From assembly GCA_041749255.1 (NCBI GenBank), contig JBGTBR010000064.1:1-64000 (forward strand): a DNA stretch of 64,000 nucleotides, read 5' to 3'. The translations under genes were made by a program, and so were the position numbers. Source of the stretch: JABDLO01 sp041749255. GTDB lineage: Bacteria > Bacteroidota > Bacteroidia > Chitinophagales > Saprospiraceae. Below the pieces are notes generated by a model. That model was not told the origin of the DNA and made no database searches. It was given only the letters and a program-made list of their open reading frames with translations. Of the stretch, positions 34,476-44,349 are shown piece after piece; position 1 is the first letter of the stretch; every line of letters starts with the position of its first letter.

Positions 34476-35615
34476 TTACAAAATTATTATTTTCTCCTTC
34501 CTTAAAATACTGTTTATCGCCATACTATCAGCCATAAAGGAAATTTTAGCATTGGCGTTTTGTTGTATGTGTTGAATGGAAGCATTAAAAAGTTCTATCA
34601 ACTGAAAACATTGGTTTTCATTAATTACCTTTTTCATATTGACTGCAACATCATATTCGCGATCACTCATTCTGTTACCCCTTTTTCCTGTGTAAAGGCT
34701 GAAAAGGTATTCCCGCCAGAAATGCATTCCATACTTTAAAAAATCTTTTTGATTTTGACGACCAGTTTTGGCCATATTATCAATAAAATTAATCAGCATC
34801 TGGGTGTCTGCTTTATAAGAGATCCTGATCCAATCAAATAAAAGAGATGTATAATCATCTTTTTGCGGATCTACACCAGGCATGGCTTTTCCAAGATCAC
34901 CATCACTTAAAATAGATAATTGTCTTGCCTTTTCTTCACTGATGTCAGAATGTTTCATGATATATCCCATAATCTCTTCGTCAGAATAAGAGGGAACATG
35001 GATGATTTGAGTTCTCGAAATCATGGTAGGTAATATGGCTGTCATGTCTTCAGTAACGAATAAAATATAGGTATCATCAGTAGGCTCCTCGACCAATTTG
35101 AGTAACCGATTTCCCTCTTTACCCAAATATTCGGGCATCCAGATTATCATGATCTTGGCCTTTCCTTCAAACGTTTGAAGTGACAATTTTTTAATAAGTT
35201 CTGAACATTCCCTGGTATTAATATTGGGAGGGCTATTTTCAGCTTGTAGTTTTTGAGTCCAATCCTGAAATGAAAAATAAGGATGATCGTGAAGTATTTC
35301 CCTCCACTCTTTCATAAAGTCTGTACTTACAGTGTCTTCTCTTTTTTTTCCATCCAATTTTACAACCGGAAAAACTACATGTACATCAGGGTGTATCCAT
35401 TTGTCAACCTTTTTGCAGCTATTGCATTCCCCACAACTGTCATGTCCATCAGTATTGGGGCATAAAAGAAATTGAGCAAGAGCATGAGCAAGAGCGAGTT
35501 TGGCCGATCCCTGTCTTCCAAAAAACATTATGGCATGGGGAAATTTGTCTTCACCCATTACCTTGCGGAAATAGTATTTAATGTCTTCCTGTTGGGGAAT
35601 ATCCTGTAATTTCAT
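34476..35615 (-). CDS. holB: DNA polymerase III delta' subunit
   Basis: This is a clamp-loader ATPase-like subunit that loads the sliding clamp at replication forks. The 379-residue product shows FFGRQGSAKLALAHALAQ (degenerate Walker A), a zinc module of four cysteines (LCPNTDGHDSCGECNSCKKV, about 52-70), and the sensor region LLKLVEEPTDDTYILFVTED and MISRTQIIHVPSY. Length and order fit the family. It lies 12 bp after the glutathione peroxidase stop and 17 bp before ricT. Confidence 0.9.
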   Translation of the reverse strand: MKLQDIPQQEDIKYYFRKVMGEDKFPHAIMFFGRQGSAKLALAHALAQFLLCPNTDGHDSCGECNSCKKVDKWIHPDVHVVFPVVKLDGKKREDTVSTDFMKEWREILHDHPYFSFQDWTQKLQAENSPPNINTRECSELIKKLSLQTFEGKAKIMIIWMPEYLGKEGNRLLKLVEEPTDDTYILFVTEDMTAILPTMISRTQIIHVPSYSDEEIMGYIMKHSDISEEKARQLSILSDGDLGKAMPGVDPQKDDYTSLLFDWIRISYKADTQMLINFIDNMAKTGRQNQKDFLKYGMHFWREYLFSLYTGKRGNRMSDREYDVAVNMKKVINENQCFQLIELFNASIQHIQQNANAKISFMADSMAINSILRKEKIIIL

Positions 35616-35627
35616 ATCCTGAATAAT

Positions 35628-36101
35628 TCAGGAATCCAACCAGTCCAGAACTTTTTGATCAATAGGTGATACGGTAGAGGGAATACGACGAACGTAGTAC
35701 CCGTTTTCATCCAAAAGAAATTTATAAAAATTCCATTTCACTACCGTGTCCTCGACTCCATTTTCAGATTTGTTGCATAAAAAGTGAAATAAGGGATGCC
35801 GGTTTTTCTCAATACCCATTTTTTCTGTCATTGGGAAAGTTATCCGGTATTTGATATCGCAAAAAGCCACTATTTCATCCGGACTACCAGGTTCCTGGCC
35901 ACCAAAATCATTACACGGACACCCAATGATTACCAACTTATCGAGGTTATTTTTATATAATTCCTGAAGTTGAGCATATTGGGGAGTAAACCCGCAATTG
36001 GATGCTACATTGACTATCATGATCTTCTTGCCTTTATGCGGTTCCCATGCAAAAGGTTTTCCATTGATCCCATTCAATTCTATGTTGTAGACTGACTGCA
36101 T
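35628..36101 (-). CDS. Glutathione peroxidase-family thiol peroxidase
   Basis: The 157-residue protein has the active-site motif NVASNCGFTPQ, with Cys36 rather than selenocysteine, the second motif GCPCNDFGGQEPG (Gln site), and WNFYKFLLDENG with the conserved Trp-Asn. Cysteine-type bacterial members usually take electrons from thioredoxin rather than glutathione. It reduces peroxides in the cytoplasm or, if exported, in the periplasm; no signal peptide is visible. It is the first gene of the minus-strand run leading to holB and ricT. Confidence 0.93.
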   Translation of the reverse strand: MQSVYNIELNGINGKPFAWEPHKGKKIMIVNVASNCGFTPQYAQLQELYKNNLDKLVIIGCPCNDFGGQEPGSPDEIVAFCDIKYRITFPMTEKMGIEKNRHPLFHFLCNKSENGVEDTVVKWNFYKFLLDENGYYVRRIPSTVSPIDQKVLDWLDS

Positions 36102-36360
36102 TCTAATTAAATAAATGTTAGTTGGACTTCAAACATTCCAATGGTATAAAACTACAAATTGTTTTGATTTAATATACCAACCTCAACATTTAAACTTAAG
36201 GGAAGCCAAAACTTTGAATTATATAGATCTTTCTGGTTGTCGTGATAAGGCCTATACGGTTTAAATGGATAATGTATAAAAAATATTAAGTGAACCTTTC
36301 AATTTTTGAATATAAGAAACCTTCAGAAGTGGAATATGTTATATGACTAAATACTTGTTT

Positions 36361-36768
36361 ATGCGCATATCGGTATTCAGAAGAGCACATTTCAATGCGG
36401 CACACCGACTTTTTAACCCGGCATGGTCCGATGATAAAAACAAACAAATCTTTGGCCCGTGCAGCAATCCACATTATCATGGGCATAATTACGAACTAGA
36501 GGTTAAGCTTACAGGTGAAGTAGACCCTGAAACCGGGTATTTATACGATTTGGGGAAACTTAAAGACATTATCAAAAAAGAGGTAGAAGACCGGTTTGAC
36601 CATAAAAATCTGAATCTTGATTGTGAGGAATTTCAAAATATCAATCCTACTTTAGAACATATATCGTATATCATCTATGGAGTATTGAGGAAAAGAATTG
36701 AACCGGAAATAGAAATTAAAGTAAGATTGTGGGAGACTCCCAGAAATTATGCAGAGTATCCTGCTTAA
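36361..36768 (+). CDS. queD: 6-carboxytetrahydropterin synthase / PTPS-family protein
   Basis: The start chosen is the ATG at 36361 (MRISVFRRAHFNAAHRL), the normal first strand; an in-frame ATG at 36343 would add six residues. The three zinc histidines fit AAHRL (His15) and HYHGHNY (His40, His42), with catalytic Cys34 in GPCSNPH and the late ETPRNYAEY substrate motif with Glu. The family converts dihydroneopterin triphosphate to carboxytetrahydropterin (queuosine route) or pyruvoyl-tetrahydropterin; the two cannot be fully separated here. Its 3' end overlaps the next gene tail to tail by 4 bp. Confidence 0.85.
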   Translation: MRISVFRRAHFNAAHRLFNPAWSDDKNKQIFGPCSNPHYHGHNYELEVKLTGEVDPETGYLYDLGKLKDIIKKEVEDRFDHKNLNLDCEEFQNINPTLEHISYIIYGVLRKRIEPEIEIKVRLWETPRNYAEYPA

Positions 36769-37454
36769 TTTTTTTGTAACCTCAGTGATTTTAATACTTC
36801 TCCTTTATTGTCAAAAAGCCTGACGATAAAAAATCCCTTATCGAGATACGTGATATTGTGCCTTCGTCCCTTTGCATGTTGAAAAGAGCTGATTTCTTTT
36901 CCTACAATATTGTAAATAACTATTGTTTTTACCAGGTCATCATTAGCTATTTGAAAAAAATCATGGGATGGGTTGGGATAAATTTTTAATTCAGTTCGCT
37001 CTGTCGAACGTATAGAAGTGGTAGATGTAACCATGACCATATCTGAATTAATTTCAAGTAGCTTAGAGCTAAAATACCTGTCGGAAAATACGGAAAGAGA
37101 AAGCGAAGAGGATCCTTGCAATCCTTTAGGTATCAAATAAATCTTAAAATCCTTTTTCTCACCTGCTTTTATGGTATTGGGTAGTTCTATGTTGATTTCA
37201 TCAATATTGTCATCATAACAAAGATTAAAATCGCAGAATTGCGTTACCCATCCTGTGGGAAAATCACCGGGCTTTGATAATCTCCAGAATAATTGCATAT
37301 CCATAGTGCCGGTATTCTCCAGATCGAGAGTAAAAGTGATAACTTCTTCATCAGGACTGCCCATGATAGTAATCTTGTCCGGGGAAAACTCAATTTGACC
37401 GGAAACAACAGTTAATGAAAACGTAAAAAGTATTAAAAGTAGATTTCTCACCAT
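36765..37454 (-). CDS. Secreted protein with T9SS C-terminal sorting domain
   Basis: The start chosen is the ATG at 37452-37454, which gives the signal peptide MVRNLLLILFTFSLTVVSGQ. The middle (about 20-140) is a beta-sandwich-like domain of unknown family with one disulfide-like pair (FCDFNLCYDD). The last 70 residues are a type A T9SS sorting domain: LKIYPNPSHDFFQI, VIYNIVGKEISS and FFIVRLFDNKGEVLKSLRL. The protein is therefore exported across the outer membrane and attached or released there. Its catalytic or binding role is unknown. Confidence 0.88.
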   Translation of the reverse strand: MVRNLLLILFTFSLTVVSGQIEFSPDKITIMGSPDEEVITFTLDLENTGTMDMQLFWRLSKPGDFPTGWVTQFCDFNLCYDDNIDEINIELPNTIKAGEKKDFKIYLIPKGLQGSSSLSLSVFSDRYFSSKLLEINSDMVMVTSTTSIRSTERTELKIYPNPSHDFFQIANDDLVKTIVIYNIVGKEISSFQHAKGRRHNITYLDKGFFIVRLFDNKGEVLKSLRLQKN

Positions 37455-37662
37455 CCAATATTGCTTGGGTAAAAAAATATATTGCAAATTAACACAATAT
37501 CAGGTAATATCCATGAGTAATCCTGTTAAATATTACTTAATTCTAACAAATTAACCTACAACTATAGAGAGTCAAAGTTTGTAATTTCAGTTCTACTGTG
37601 TATAATTGACTTGGTTTTGGGGCTTACCCTTTTATAATTGTTTGATAATATGGTTTCTATTT

Positions 37663-39003
37663 ATGAAAATTGTTATCATTGGTAATGGGATTAGCGGAAT
37701 CACGGCGGCAAGGTGGATCAGAAAAATGAGCCACTTTGACATTCACGTAATTTCGGAAGAGAGTGACCATTTTTTTTCACGGACTGCCCTCATGTATATT
37801 TACATGGGTCACATGCGGTATGAAGATACCAAGCCATACGAAGATTGGTTTTGGAAAAAAAATAGAATTCAACTACATCGTTCCAGGGTGGTAGCGCTGA
37901 ATGTCGACAACAAATCTTTGGATTTGGACGATCATACCGTCATGCACTTTGACAAGTTAATTATTGCTACAGGCTCAAAAAGCAACAAATTTGGATGGCC
38001 GGGACAGCATCTGAAAGCTGTTAGCGGCCTTTACAGCCTTCAGGATCTCGAAACGATGGAAAATTACAGTGAAGGTTTACATAGAGCCGTCATTGTGGGA
38101 GGCGGATTGGTCGGGATAGAAATGGCCGAAATGTTTCATTCAAGAAATATTCCAGTCACAATGCTGGTCAGGGAAAAAGAATATTGGGACAATGTACTTC
38201 CAAAAGAAGAAGCTTCTATGGTGAGCCGGCATATCAGAGAAAATCACATAGATCTACGCCTGAATGTAAACCTCCGGGAGATTGTAGATGATGGCAATGG
38301 AAGAGCTTCGGGAGTTATCATTAAAGAGACGGGTGAGAAAATAGATTGTGGATTTGTCGGACTCACTCCAGGTGTAAGTCCTAACATTGATCTGGCAAAA
38401 AATACCCCCATAGAAACGCATAAAGGTATACTGGTAGACCCATATCTCAGGACTAATATTGACGATATATATGCAATAGGCGATTGTGCACAGATTGCCG
38501 AACCTTCTGATGGGAGGGCACCTATTGAGGCCGTTTGGTATACGGGACGAATGATGGGAGAAACGGTAGCACATACCATATGTGGAAGCAGTAAAAAATA
38601 TCAACCAGGAATTTGGTTCAATTCAGCAAAATTCATCGATATTGAATATCAAATATATGGTAAGGTCCCCAATCAGTCAACGGATGGATATGAGTCCTTG
38701 TATTGGGAGCATCCTGATGGAAAAAAAAGCATACGTATAGTTTTCAGGGCTAAGGATGAAATAGTTGTGGGTTTTAATCTAATGGGTATTCGCTATCGCC
38801 ATGAAGTTTGTGAAAAATGGATAAAGAAAAAAACTCCAGTGCAACAAGTATTATCGCAACTTTCCCTGGCCAATTTTGATCCTGAGTTTTCCCGACAATA
38901 CGAATCGGATGTGATACGAATATATAATCAAAAGACTGGGCAAAATGTACAAATAAGAGAAAAGAGGTCTCTAAACCGAGTCTTGCAATTTTTAAGCAGG
39001 TAA
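37663..39003 (+). CDS. FAD-dependent NAD(P)H oxidoreductase
   Basis: The start chosen is the ATG at 37663 (MKIVIIGNGISGITAARWI), directly before the FAD motif; a longer frame adds a 19-residue leader of no clear type. It has the second NAD-binding motif AVIVGGGLVGIEMAEMF, then IYAIGDCAQI for FAD, as in rubredoxin and nitrite-reductase-type reductases. The C-terminal half is a dimerisation-like domain. It is followed after 12 bp by a membrane polyferredoxin, so it probably passes electrons from NAD(P)H to it or from it. The substrate is unknown. Confidence 0.85.
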   Translation: MKIVIIGNGISGITAARWIRKMSHFDIHVISEESDHFFSRTALMYIYMGHMRYEDTKPYEDWFWKKNRIQLHRSRVVALNVDNKSLDLDDHTVMHFDKLIIATGSKSNKFGWPGQHLKAVSGLYSLQDLETMENYSEGLHRAVIVGGGLVGIEMAEMFHSRNIPVTMLVREKEYWDNVLPKEEASMVSRHIRENHIDLRLNVNLREIVDDGNGRASGVIIKETGEKIDCGFVGLTPGVSPNIDLAKNTPIETHKGILVDPYLRTNIDDIYAIGDCAQIAEPSDGRAPIEAVWYTGRMMGETVAHTICGSSKKYQPGIWFNSAKFIDIEYQIYGKVPNQSTDGYESLYWEHPDGKKSIRIVFRAKDEIVVGFNLMGIRYRHEVCEKWIKKKTPVQQVLSQLSLANFDPEFSRQYESDVIRIYNQKTGQNVQIREKRSLNRVLQFLSR

Positions 39004-39015
39004 AATGTCATCTTC

Positions 39016-40812
39016 ATGAAGAATATTCAAACATTTGGTATTATACTTCTTGTCATTTCTATTCTCGGTTTTACGATGGTTCCGGGGTTTCAGACATTCG
39101 TATTAACGGAGGATTCAGTAACTGTAGATAATCAGCACCACCGCAATGCCATATTGCAATCGGCCAGAGATGGTAAAATGATTGATAAGAAATACTCTTC
39201 TAATATTTCTTTCATACGCGAGCTTAATCAAGTTTTACATCATAGCCAGGAAATGCTGGATAAGTCATATGGTGCAGGGGAAGCACCAGATGGTATAAAT
39301 GAATGGGACTATAAATTGGGTTCCTGGAAGTTGAAAGATTATACAATGGTGATGGTAAAAAATTCGGAATCAGGATGGGTTCAGCAGCATCCTTTAGTCA
39401 TATCTTTATTCATATTCGGGATGGGTATTCTGGGTGCAATGATGTATATATTCCCCATTTTTCTTCAAAACCCAGGAATAAAAAATAATGGAATGTACCA
39501 CCACCCTATGACACGCGGTATTTCTTTGCACTGGCGGACGATCCTTTTGAGCCTTTTTATCCCTGGAATTCTAATATTCGGGGTCATATATACTCAAGGT
39601 GATTATGTGTGGCCTTTGGTGACTCTATTCATGGCAGTTTTGATTTCTTATTTTGTTTTTTACAGAGAAGGTAGCAAAGAATTATCACCTCAGCGATCGG
39701 CTTCCGTATCCCAATCGGGATATCTGGGGATCATTACCGGTGCATATTTTATCCTATTTTATATTGTATTGTATTGGGCTCCTGAATATATAACAGGCTG
39801 GATGACAATGCTTGATCCATTAAGCAGAATTATCAATGGGGGAGATGCATCTCAATGGTTTCTCTATGGACTTTTATATACAGTTGTTGTTTTGATAATG
39901 GGCATACGAATGATTGCTAAATATCTTCACAACCGGTATCAAATGGTACGGACGGGTTCTGTCATTTTCTTCCAGATTTCTTTTGCGTTTTTAATACCGG
40001 AAATACTGGTAAGACTTAATCAACCCTGGTATGATTTTAAAAATATATGGCCGCTCAATTATACTTTTTTCTTTGATTGGAATATCAATACACTTCTCTC
40101 AAGTGGTGGCCTGGGATTATTTATGTTGGTGTGGGGTATTTTACTCATTATCATAGCTGTTCCTCTCATCACTTATTTTTATGGCAAGAGATGGTACTGT
40201 AGTTGGGTGTGCGGATGTGGTGGACTCGCTGAAACTTTGGGCGACCCCTACAGGCAATTGTCCGATAAGAGTATGAGAGCCTGGAAATACGAACGATATA
40301 TAGTCCACGGAGTGCTTGTATTTGCCATAATAATGACCGTTTTAGTTTTGTATACTTATTTTACGGGACAAAGAAGTTTGGGATTTCTGAATTCAGATTC
40401 GATGAGAGGATGGTATGGGTTTCTGATAGGTTCGGCCTTTGCGGGCGTAGCAGGGACCGGTTTTTATCCCTTAATGGGCAATAGAGTATGGTGCCGGTAT
40501 GGATGCCCATTAGCGGCTTATATTGGGCTTGTGCAAAAGTTTAAATCTAAATTCCGGATCACTGTCAACGGCGGTCAATGCATATCCTGTGGTAATTGCT
40601 CCACATACTGTGAAATGGGTATAGATGTCAAGTGGTATGCGCAAAGAGGCCAGGATATTGTGAGAGCATCTTGTGTAGGTTGTGGTATTTGTTCAGCTGT
40701 ATGCCCCAGGGGAGTCCTTCGTTTGGAGAATGCAGATTTAGATATTCATACAAGAACACAAGACCTTAGAAATATCCATATCAGTAAAGAAGGTATCAGT
40801 ATCGTGGAATGA
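39016..40812 (+). CDS. Membrane-bound 4Fe-4S polyferredoxin
   Basis: The 598-residue protein begins with a membrane anchor, then a periplasmic segment, then six or so helices. It has NapH/NosR-like cysteine pairs facing the cytoplasm: RWYCSWVCGCGG and WCRYGCPLAAY, followed by two classic 4Fe-4S motifs, CISCGNCSTYCEMG and CVGCGICSAVCPRG. It probably moves electrons across or along the inner membrane. With the upstream FAD oxidoreductase it forms a two-gene redox module; the terminal acceptor is not in the window, and nitrate or nitrous-oxide reductase genes are not seen. Confidence 0.88.
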   Translation: MKNIQTFGIILLVISILGFTMVPGFQTFVLTEDSVTVDNQHHRNAILQSARDGKMIDKKYSSNISFIRELNQVLHHSQEMLDKSYGAGEAPDGINEWDYKLGSWKLKDYTMVMVKNSESGWVQQHPLVISLFIFGMGILGAMMYIFPIFLQNPGIKNNGMYHHPMTRGISLHWRTILLSLFIPGILIFGVIYTQGDYVWPLVTLFMAVLISYFVFYREGSKELSPQRSASVSQSGYLGIITGAYFILFYIVLYWAPEYITGWMTMLDPLSRIINGGDASQWFLYGLLYTVVVLIMGIRMIAKYLHNRYQMVRTGSVIFFQISFAFLIPEILVRLNQPWYDFKNIWPLNYTFFFDWNINTLLSSGGLGLFMLVWGILLIIIAVPLITYFYGKRWYCSWVCGCGGLAETLGDPYRQLSDKSMRAWKYERYIVHGVLVFAIIMTVLVLYTYFTGQRSLGFLNSDSMRGWYGFLIGSAFAGVAGTGFYPLMGNRVWCRYGCPLAAYIGLVQKFKSKFRITVNGGQCISCGNCSTYCEMGIDVKWYAQRGQDIVRASCVGCGICSAVCPRGVLRLENADLDIHTRTQDLRNIHISKEGISIVE

Positions 40813-40967
40813 TGGGTTTTCCATTTTGAATGGCAAGGTAACTTCTCTTTCTGGGTGTGATTGTAGACCACAATTCAGCATAGTGCATAATCAATTCGAG
40901 CCAAAAATGATTAATCTTGATATCTTACCATTACAATTGAAAAAAAAACTTTGAAAAGCATTCAAAC

Positions 40968-42110
40968 ATGAAATCTAACACATTCCTACAATTGATTTTT
41001 CTATTTTTTACCAGCACATTATGTTCGCAGTATGTGTATTATCCGGACGCAGTTTGGGAAGTAAAAAGTCCTGAAGAGTTGAAAATGAATGGATCATTGC
41101 TGGACAGTGCTGTTACATTAGCCATACATAGCGAAAACAAGGTGGAAAAGGATTTGAGGATTTCCAACTTGAAATCGTACGCCAGGGAACCCCATTACGA
41201 AATGATCGGACCTATGAGACAGAGAGGTGGTCCTGCCGGTCTCATTATTAAAGATGGTTATATTGTGGCCCAATGGGGTGATGTCAACCGGGTTGATATG
41301 ACTTTCAGCGTGACAAAAAGTTATCTGTCTACTGTGGCGGGTTTAGCCATAGATCATGGAATGATCCAATCCGTTTCCGATCGGGTTAACAGGTATGTTT
41401 GGGATGGTAGTTTTGAAGGAGAGCACAATAGTAAAATTACCTGGGAGCATTTACTTCATCAAACCTCAGATTGGTCAGGAACGCTTTTTGGTCTACATGA
41501 TTGGGCTGACCGGCCACCATTGGAAGGGGGAATTGATGATTGGAAAAGCAGACTTTTGAATGAACCCGGTACGGTTTTCGAATACAATGATGTCAGGGTC
41601 AATCTTTTGGCTTATTCGTTATTGCAGGTTTGGCGTAAACCTTTGCCACAGGTACTCAGAGAAAAAATAATGGATCCAATAAGAGCTTCAACCACCTGGA
41701 GATGGTATGGATACGAAAATTCCTCTGTCTTGTTAGATGGGTTGACAATGCAATCGGTAAGTGGAGGTGGCCACCATGGGGGTGGTATGTTTATTAATAC
41801 ATTGGATCATGCCAGATTCGGGTTATTATTTTTAAGAAATGGAAAATGGAAAGATCAGCAATTATTGTCAAAAGAATGGGTGAAGGCATCCCAGCTATCT
41901 TCACCTGCTGAAAAGAATTACGGTTACATGTGGTGGATCAATGCAGATAATAAATGGAAAAGTCTTTCTTCCACAGTTTACTATGCCCTGGGTTACGGAG
42001 GTAATTATATTATTATAGACGAAGTCCACGACCTTGTGGTGGTTGCCCGGTGGATGGATGGAAATAAAATAGAAGAGGTGATGAGGTTAATTGTAGAATC
42101 GATTTATTAA
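40968..42110 (+). CDS. Serine hydrolase, beta-lactamase class C family
   Basis: The product is a secreted protein with a signal peptide (MKSNTFLQLIFLFFTSTLCSQ). It has the SxxK motif SVTK at residues 114-117 and the second motif YND in VFEYNDVRVN. A late HHGGGMF loop replaces the usual KTG. These proteins cleave peptides, esters or beta-lactams; the true substrate is unknown. It lies 155 bp after the polyferredoxin. It is not linked to a known resistance gene context, so a housekeeping or peptidoglycan-related role is as likely. Confidence 0.87.
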   Translation: MKSNTFLQLIFLFFTSTLCSQYVYYPDAVWEVKSPEELKMNGSLLDSAVTLAIHSENKVEKDLRISNLKSYAREPHYEMIGPMRQRGGPAGLIIKDGYIVAQWGDVNRVDMTFSVTKSYLSTVAGLAIDHGMIQSVSDRVNRYVWDGSFEGEHNSKITWEHLLHQTSDWSGTLFGLHDWADRPPLEGGIDDWKSRLLNEPGTVFEYNDVRVNLLAYSLLQVWRKPLPQVLREKIMDPIRASTTWRWYGYENSSVLLDGLTMQSVSGGGHHGGGMFINTLDHARFGLLFLRNGKWKDQQLLSKEWVKASQLSSPAEKNYGYMWWINADNKWKSLSSTVYYALGYGGNYIIIDEVHDLVVVARWMDGNKIEEVMRLIVESIY

Positions 42111-42188
42111 GAGTAATTTCTCTCAATGTTATCACTTGTAAAGAAATAAATGATAGAACATAGTGTATCACAGTGAAAGGTCAATCCT

Positions 42189-43037
42189 TCACTTTGGAAT
42201 TTTCTGAACAAGAGTTCTGTGTGGAAAGGGTATTTCAATACCTTCCCTGTCGAATCTTTTCTTTACACTCTCGAGAAGATCGCAATACATAGAGAAGCTC
42301 AAAGCCGAATTTTCGGCCCACATCCAGGCGCGCAAATTGACTGATGAGTCACCCAAACCTATTACGCGAACCACTACTTCAGGGACTCCTTTCTCTATAT
42401 CTTCGGGTGTTCTGTTGTCCAGATAATTTTTGTGTTGTCTGACTTCTTCAAAAATAATACTTTTGGCTTTATCAATATCGCTGTCATAGCTAATTCCGAA
42501 TTCTAAAAACCGGCATATCTTCTGATCTCCCAGATCAGAGTTGATTAGAACTTCATTACCCAGAACAGAATTGGGTACTACTATGCGCCGGTTCTCAAGG
42601 TTTCTTATAACGGTGTGTCTGAGCGTAATATCTTCAACTGTGCCAATCATGGTATCTCTGAATATGACCCTGTCGTTCACTTTAAATGGCTTAAAAACTA
42701 CTATAAAAAATCCGGATACGATATTGGCCAAAGCCTCTTGCGATGCAAAGCCAATAGCTATTGCCAGTATACCTGCCCCAGCCAGCATAGATGCTGCGAC
42801 ATTTCTGAGGGGAGGTATCATGGATATGGCAATTCCAAATCCTACGAGATATATAATTGCTTTGGTAAAATGCCCGAGAAAACTATAAGTAGTAGGGTTA
42901 TTTTTTAATAGGAGTGCACTTCTCTTTACAAATCCAAAATACAGTCTGTTAAATATAACTACCACTATAAAAGTGAAAAATATGACAATAAGTGGAAGGG
43001 CAATATCGAGAATATGATCAATTAAAAATTCTTTCAT
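42189..43037 (-). CDS. MscS-family mechanosensitive channel
   Basis: The 282-residue protein has three N-terminal helices (about 8-32, 60-80, 85-115). The third is the Gly/Ala-rich pore helix SMLAGAGILAIAIGFASQEALAN, followed by the beta domain FIVVFKPFKVNDRVIF and RNLENRRIVVPNSVL, all standard for MscS. It releases solutes under hypo-osmotic shock from the inner membrane. Length is typical of small MscS proteins. The gap 43038-43454 after it holds a small decayed ORF only. Confidence 0.93.
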   Translation of the reverse strand: MKEFLIDHILDIALPLIVIFFTFIVVVIFNRLYFGFVKRSALLLKNNPTTYSFLGHFTKAIIYLVGFGIAISMIPPLRNVAASMLAGAGILAIAIGFASQEALANIVSGFFIVVFKPFKVNDRVIFRDTMIGTVEDITLRHTVIRNLENRRIVVPNSVLGNEVLINSDLGDQKICRFLEFGISYDSDIDKAKSIIFEEVRQHKNYLDNRTPEDIEKGVPEVVVRVIGLGDSSVNLRAWMWAENSALSFSMYCDLLESVKKRFDREGIEIPFPHRTLVQKIPK

Positions 43038-43256
43038 AAAGCTAATATTAAAATATTTTTATACTCACTCCAGATAAGAAGCGAGTATTTCAGCATTTTT
43101 GTTTTTATGATGGTAATAATGGAGTAAACCTACAATTTCAGACAGAATTAATACATGCTGAGTCGTTACAAATAAATACAAATGTAATGAGCTTTTCTCA
43201 ATCCAAAAAAAGAAAGCTTCTCCAGGAGGTCGATTTCCCTAATATATAATACAGTG

Positions 43257-43340
43257 ATGAAAAAACTTTTGATCTTCGGATTATTCAGTTTTCACCCCAA
43301 TCAGCATGGGCAGATTCAAGGGGTTAACTTCTCCATATAA
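43257..43340 (+). pseudogene. Possible relic of a secreted protein gene
   Basis: In the 417-bp gap an ATG at 43257 opens MKKLLIFGLFSF, a good signal-peptide start, but the frame stops after 27 codons. Protein-like stretches in other frames continue to about 43450 (for example SLWFSYYEDLSEKISYLFIG). This may be an eroded gene or chance. No family was recognised. Confidence 0.2.
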
Positions 43341-43454
43341 ATAACTCAACTCACTTCTCCAGAGAGCAAAGCTTATGGTTTTCTTATTATGAAGACCTTT
43401 CAGAAAAAATAAGCTATTTATTCATCGGAAAGGATGGTCACGCTGGACAGGAGA

Positions 43455-44036
43455 TCAATACAATAGCATTTCTTTTTCTCCTGCCAGTTTTCTCATATTG
43501 ATCAAAGCATATCTCATTCTACCAAGAGCCGTATTAATGCTAACTCTGGTCAATTGAGCAATCTCTTTGAAAGACATATCAGCATAGTGTCTCAGTATCA
43601 CTACTTCTCTTTGTTCCGGAGGAAGTTGATCTACCAGCATTCTGATCTTGCTGTGTGTTTGATTTCTGATCATTGAAGTTTCCATATTATCATCAGAGCA
43701 CTCCAGTACATCGAATATGTCGAAAGTTTCTGAAGGCGATACTTTAGTTCTTCTTTTTGATCTTCGGAAATTATCGACACACATATTGTAAGAAATCCTC
43801 ATAGCCCACTGAAGGAATTTACCTTCGTGGTTATATTTACCTTTACGCAAGGTGTCAATAATCTTAATAAATACATCCTGAAAGATGTCCTCAGCCTTTT
43901 CAGTGTCTTTGACAAAAAGGTAGATTGATGTATAAATCTTGTCCTTATGTCTGTTCAGTAAAATTTCGAAACTGGAATCATTACCGTTTAGGTAATCGTT
44001 AATGAGTTGTTGGTCTGTTAACTGCATACCATCCAT
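43455..44036 (-). CDS. ECF-type RNA polymerase sigma factor
   Basis: The 193-residue protein has sigma region 2 (about 20-90, with AEDIFQDVFIKIIDTLRKGKY and LQWAMRISYNMCVDNFRR) and region 4 (about 130-185, LPPEQREVVILRHYADMSFKEI and INTALGRMRYALINMRKL). No anti-sigma or FecR gene is beside it, so its control is not evident. ATGs at 44034-44036 and 44025-44027 are both possible starts; the longer form is listed. The 313-bp gap to uvrA (44037-44349) shows no clear RNA gene. Confidence 0.9.
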   Translation of the reverse strand: MDGMQLTDQQLINDYLNGNDSSFEILLNRHKDKIYTSIYLFVKDTEKAEDIFQDVFIKIIDTLRKGKYNHEGKFLQWAMRISYNMCVDNFRRSKRRTKVSPSETFDIFDVLECSDDNMETSMIRNQTHSKIRMLVDQLPPEQREVVILRHYADMSFKEIAQLTRVSINTALGRMRYALINMRKLAGEKEMLLY

Positions 44037-44349
44037 AACTGTTTACATTTTGATGAATAAATAAATAAATTAGCTTAATGTAAATGTGTAGATGTTATGA
44101 CTCGATATACAGTTTTTTATAGTTGAAATTAAATTCTGATCAAATATATAACAAAAGTCTTTCCAAGTTATAACTATTTTATGTTTTTTTCAAAAAATTA
44201 TCTGAGTTTTACATTTAATTAAGATTTAACTAAGGTATATTTTGAGAAAAAATAGATGTGAAAGGATCTTATTGACACTAAATGAGATAATTACCTTCAA
44301 TTTCTTTCACTGATGAAAATACATTAATATACATGTTAGGTAAACATAA

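Noticed and set aside
40830..40845. Short CCATT/AATGG hairpin after the polyferredoxin gene
   Set aside because: Only 5 bp of stem and no T-run; too weak to call a terminator.
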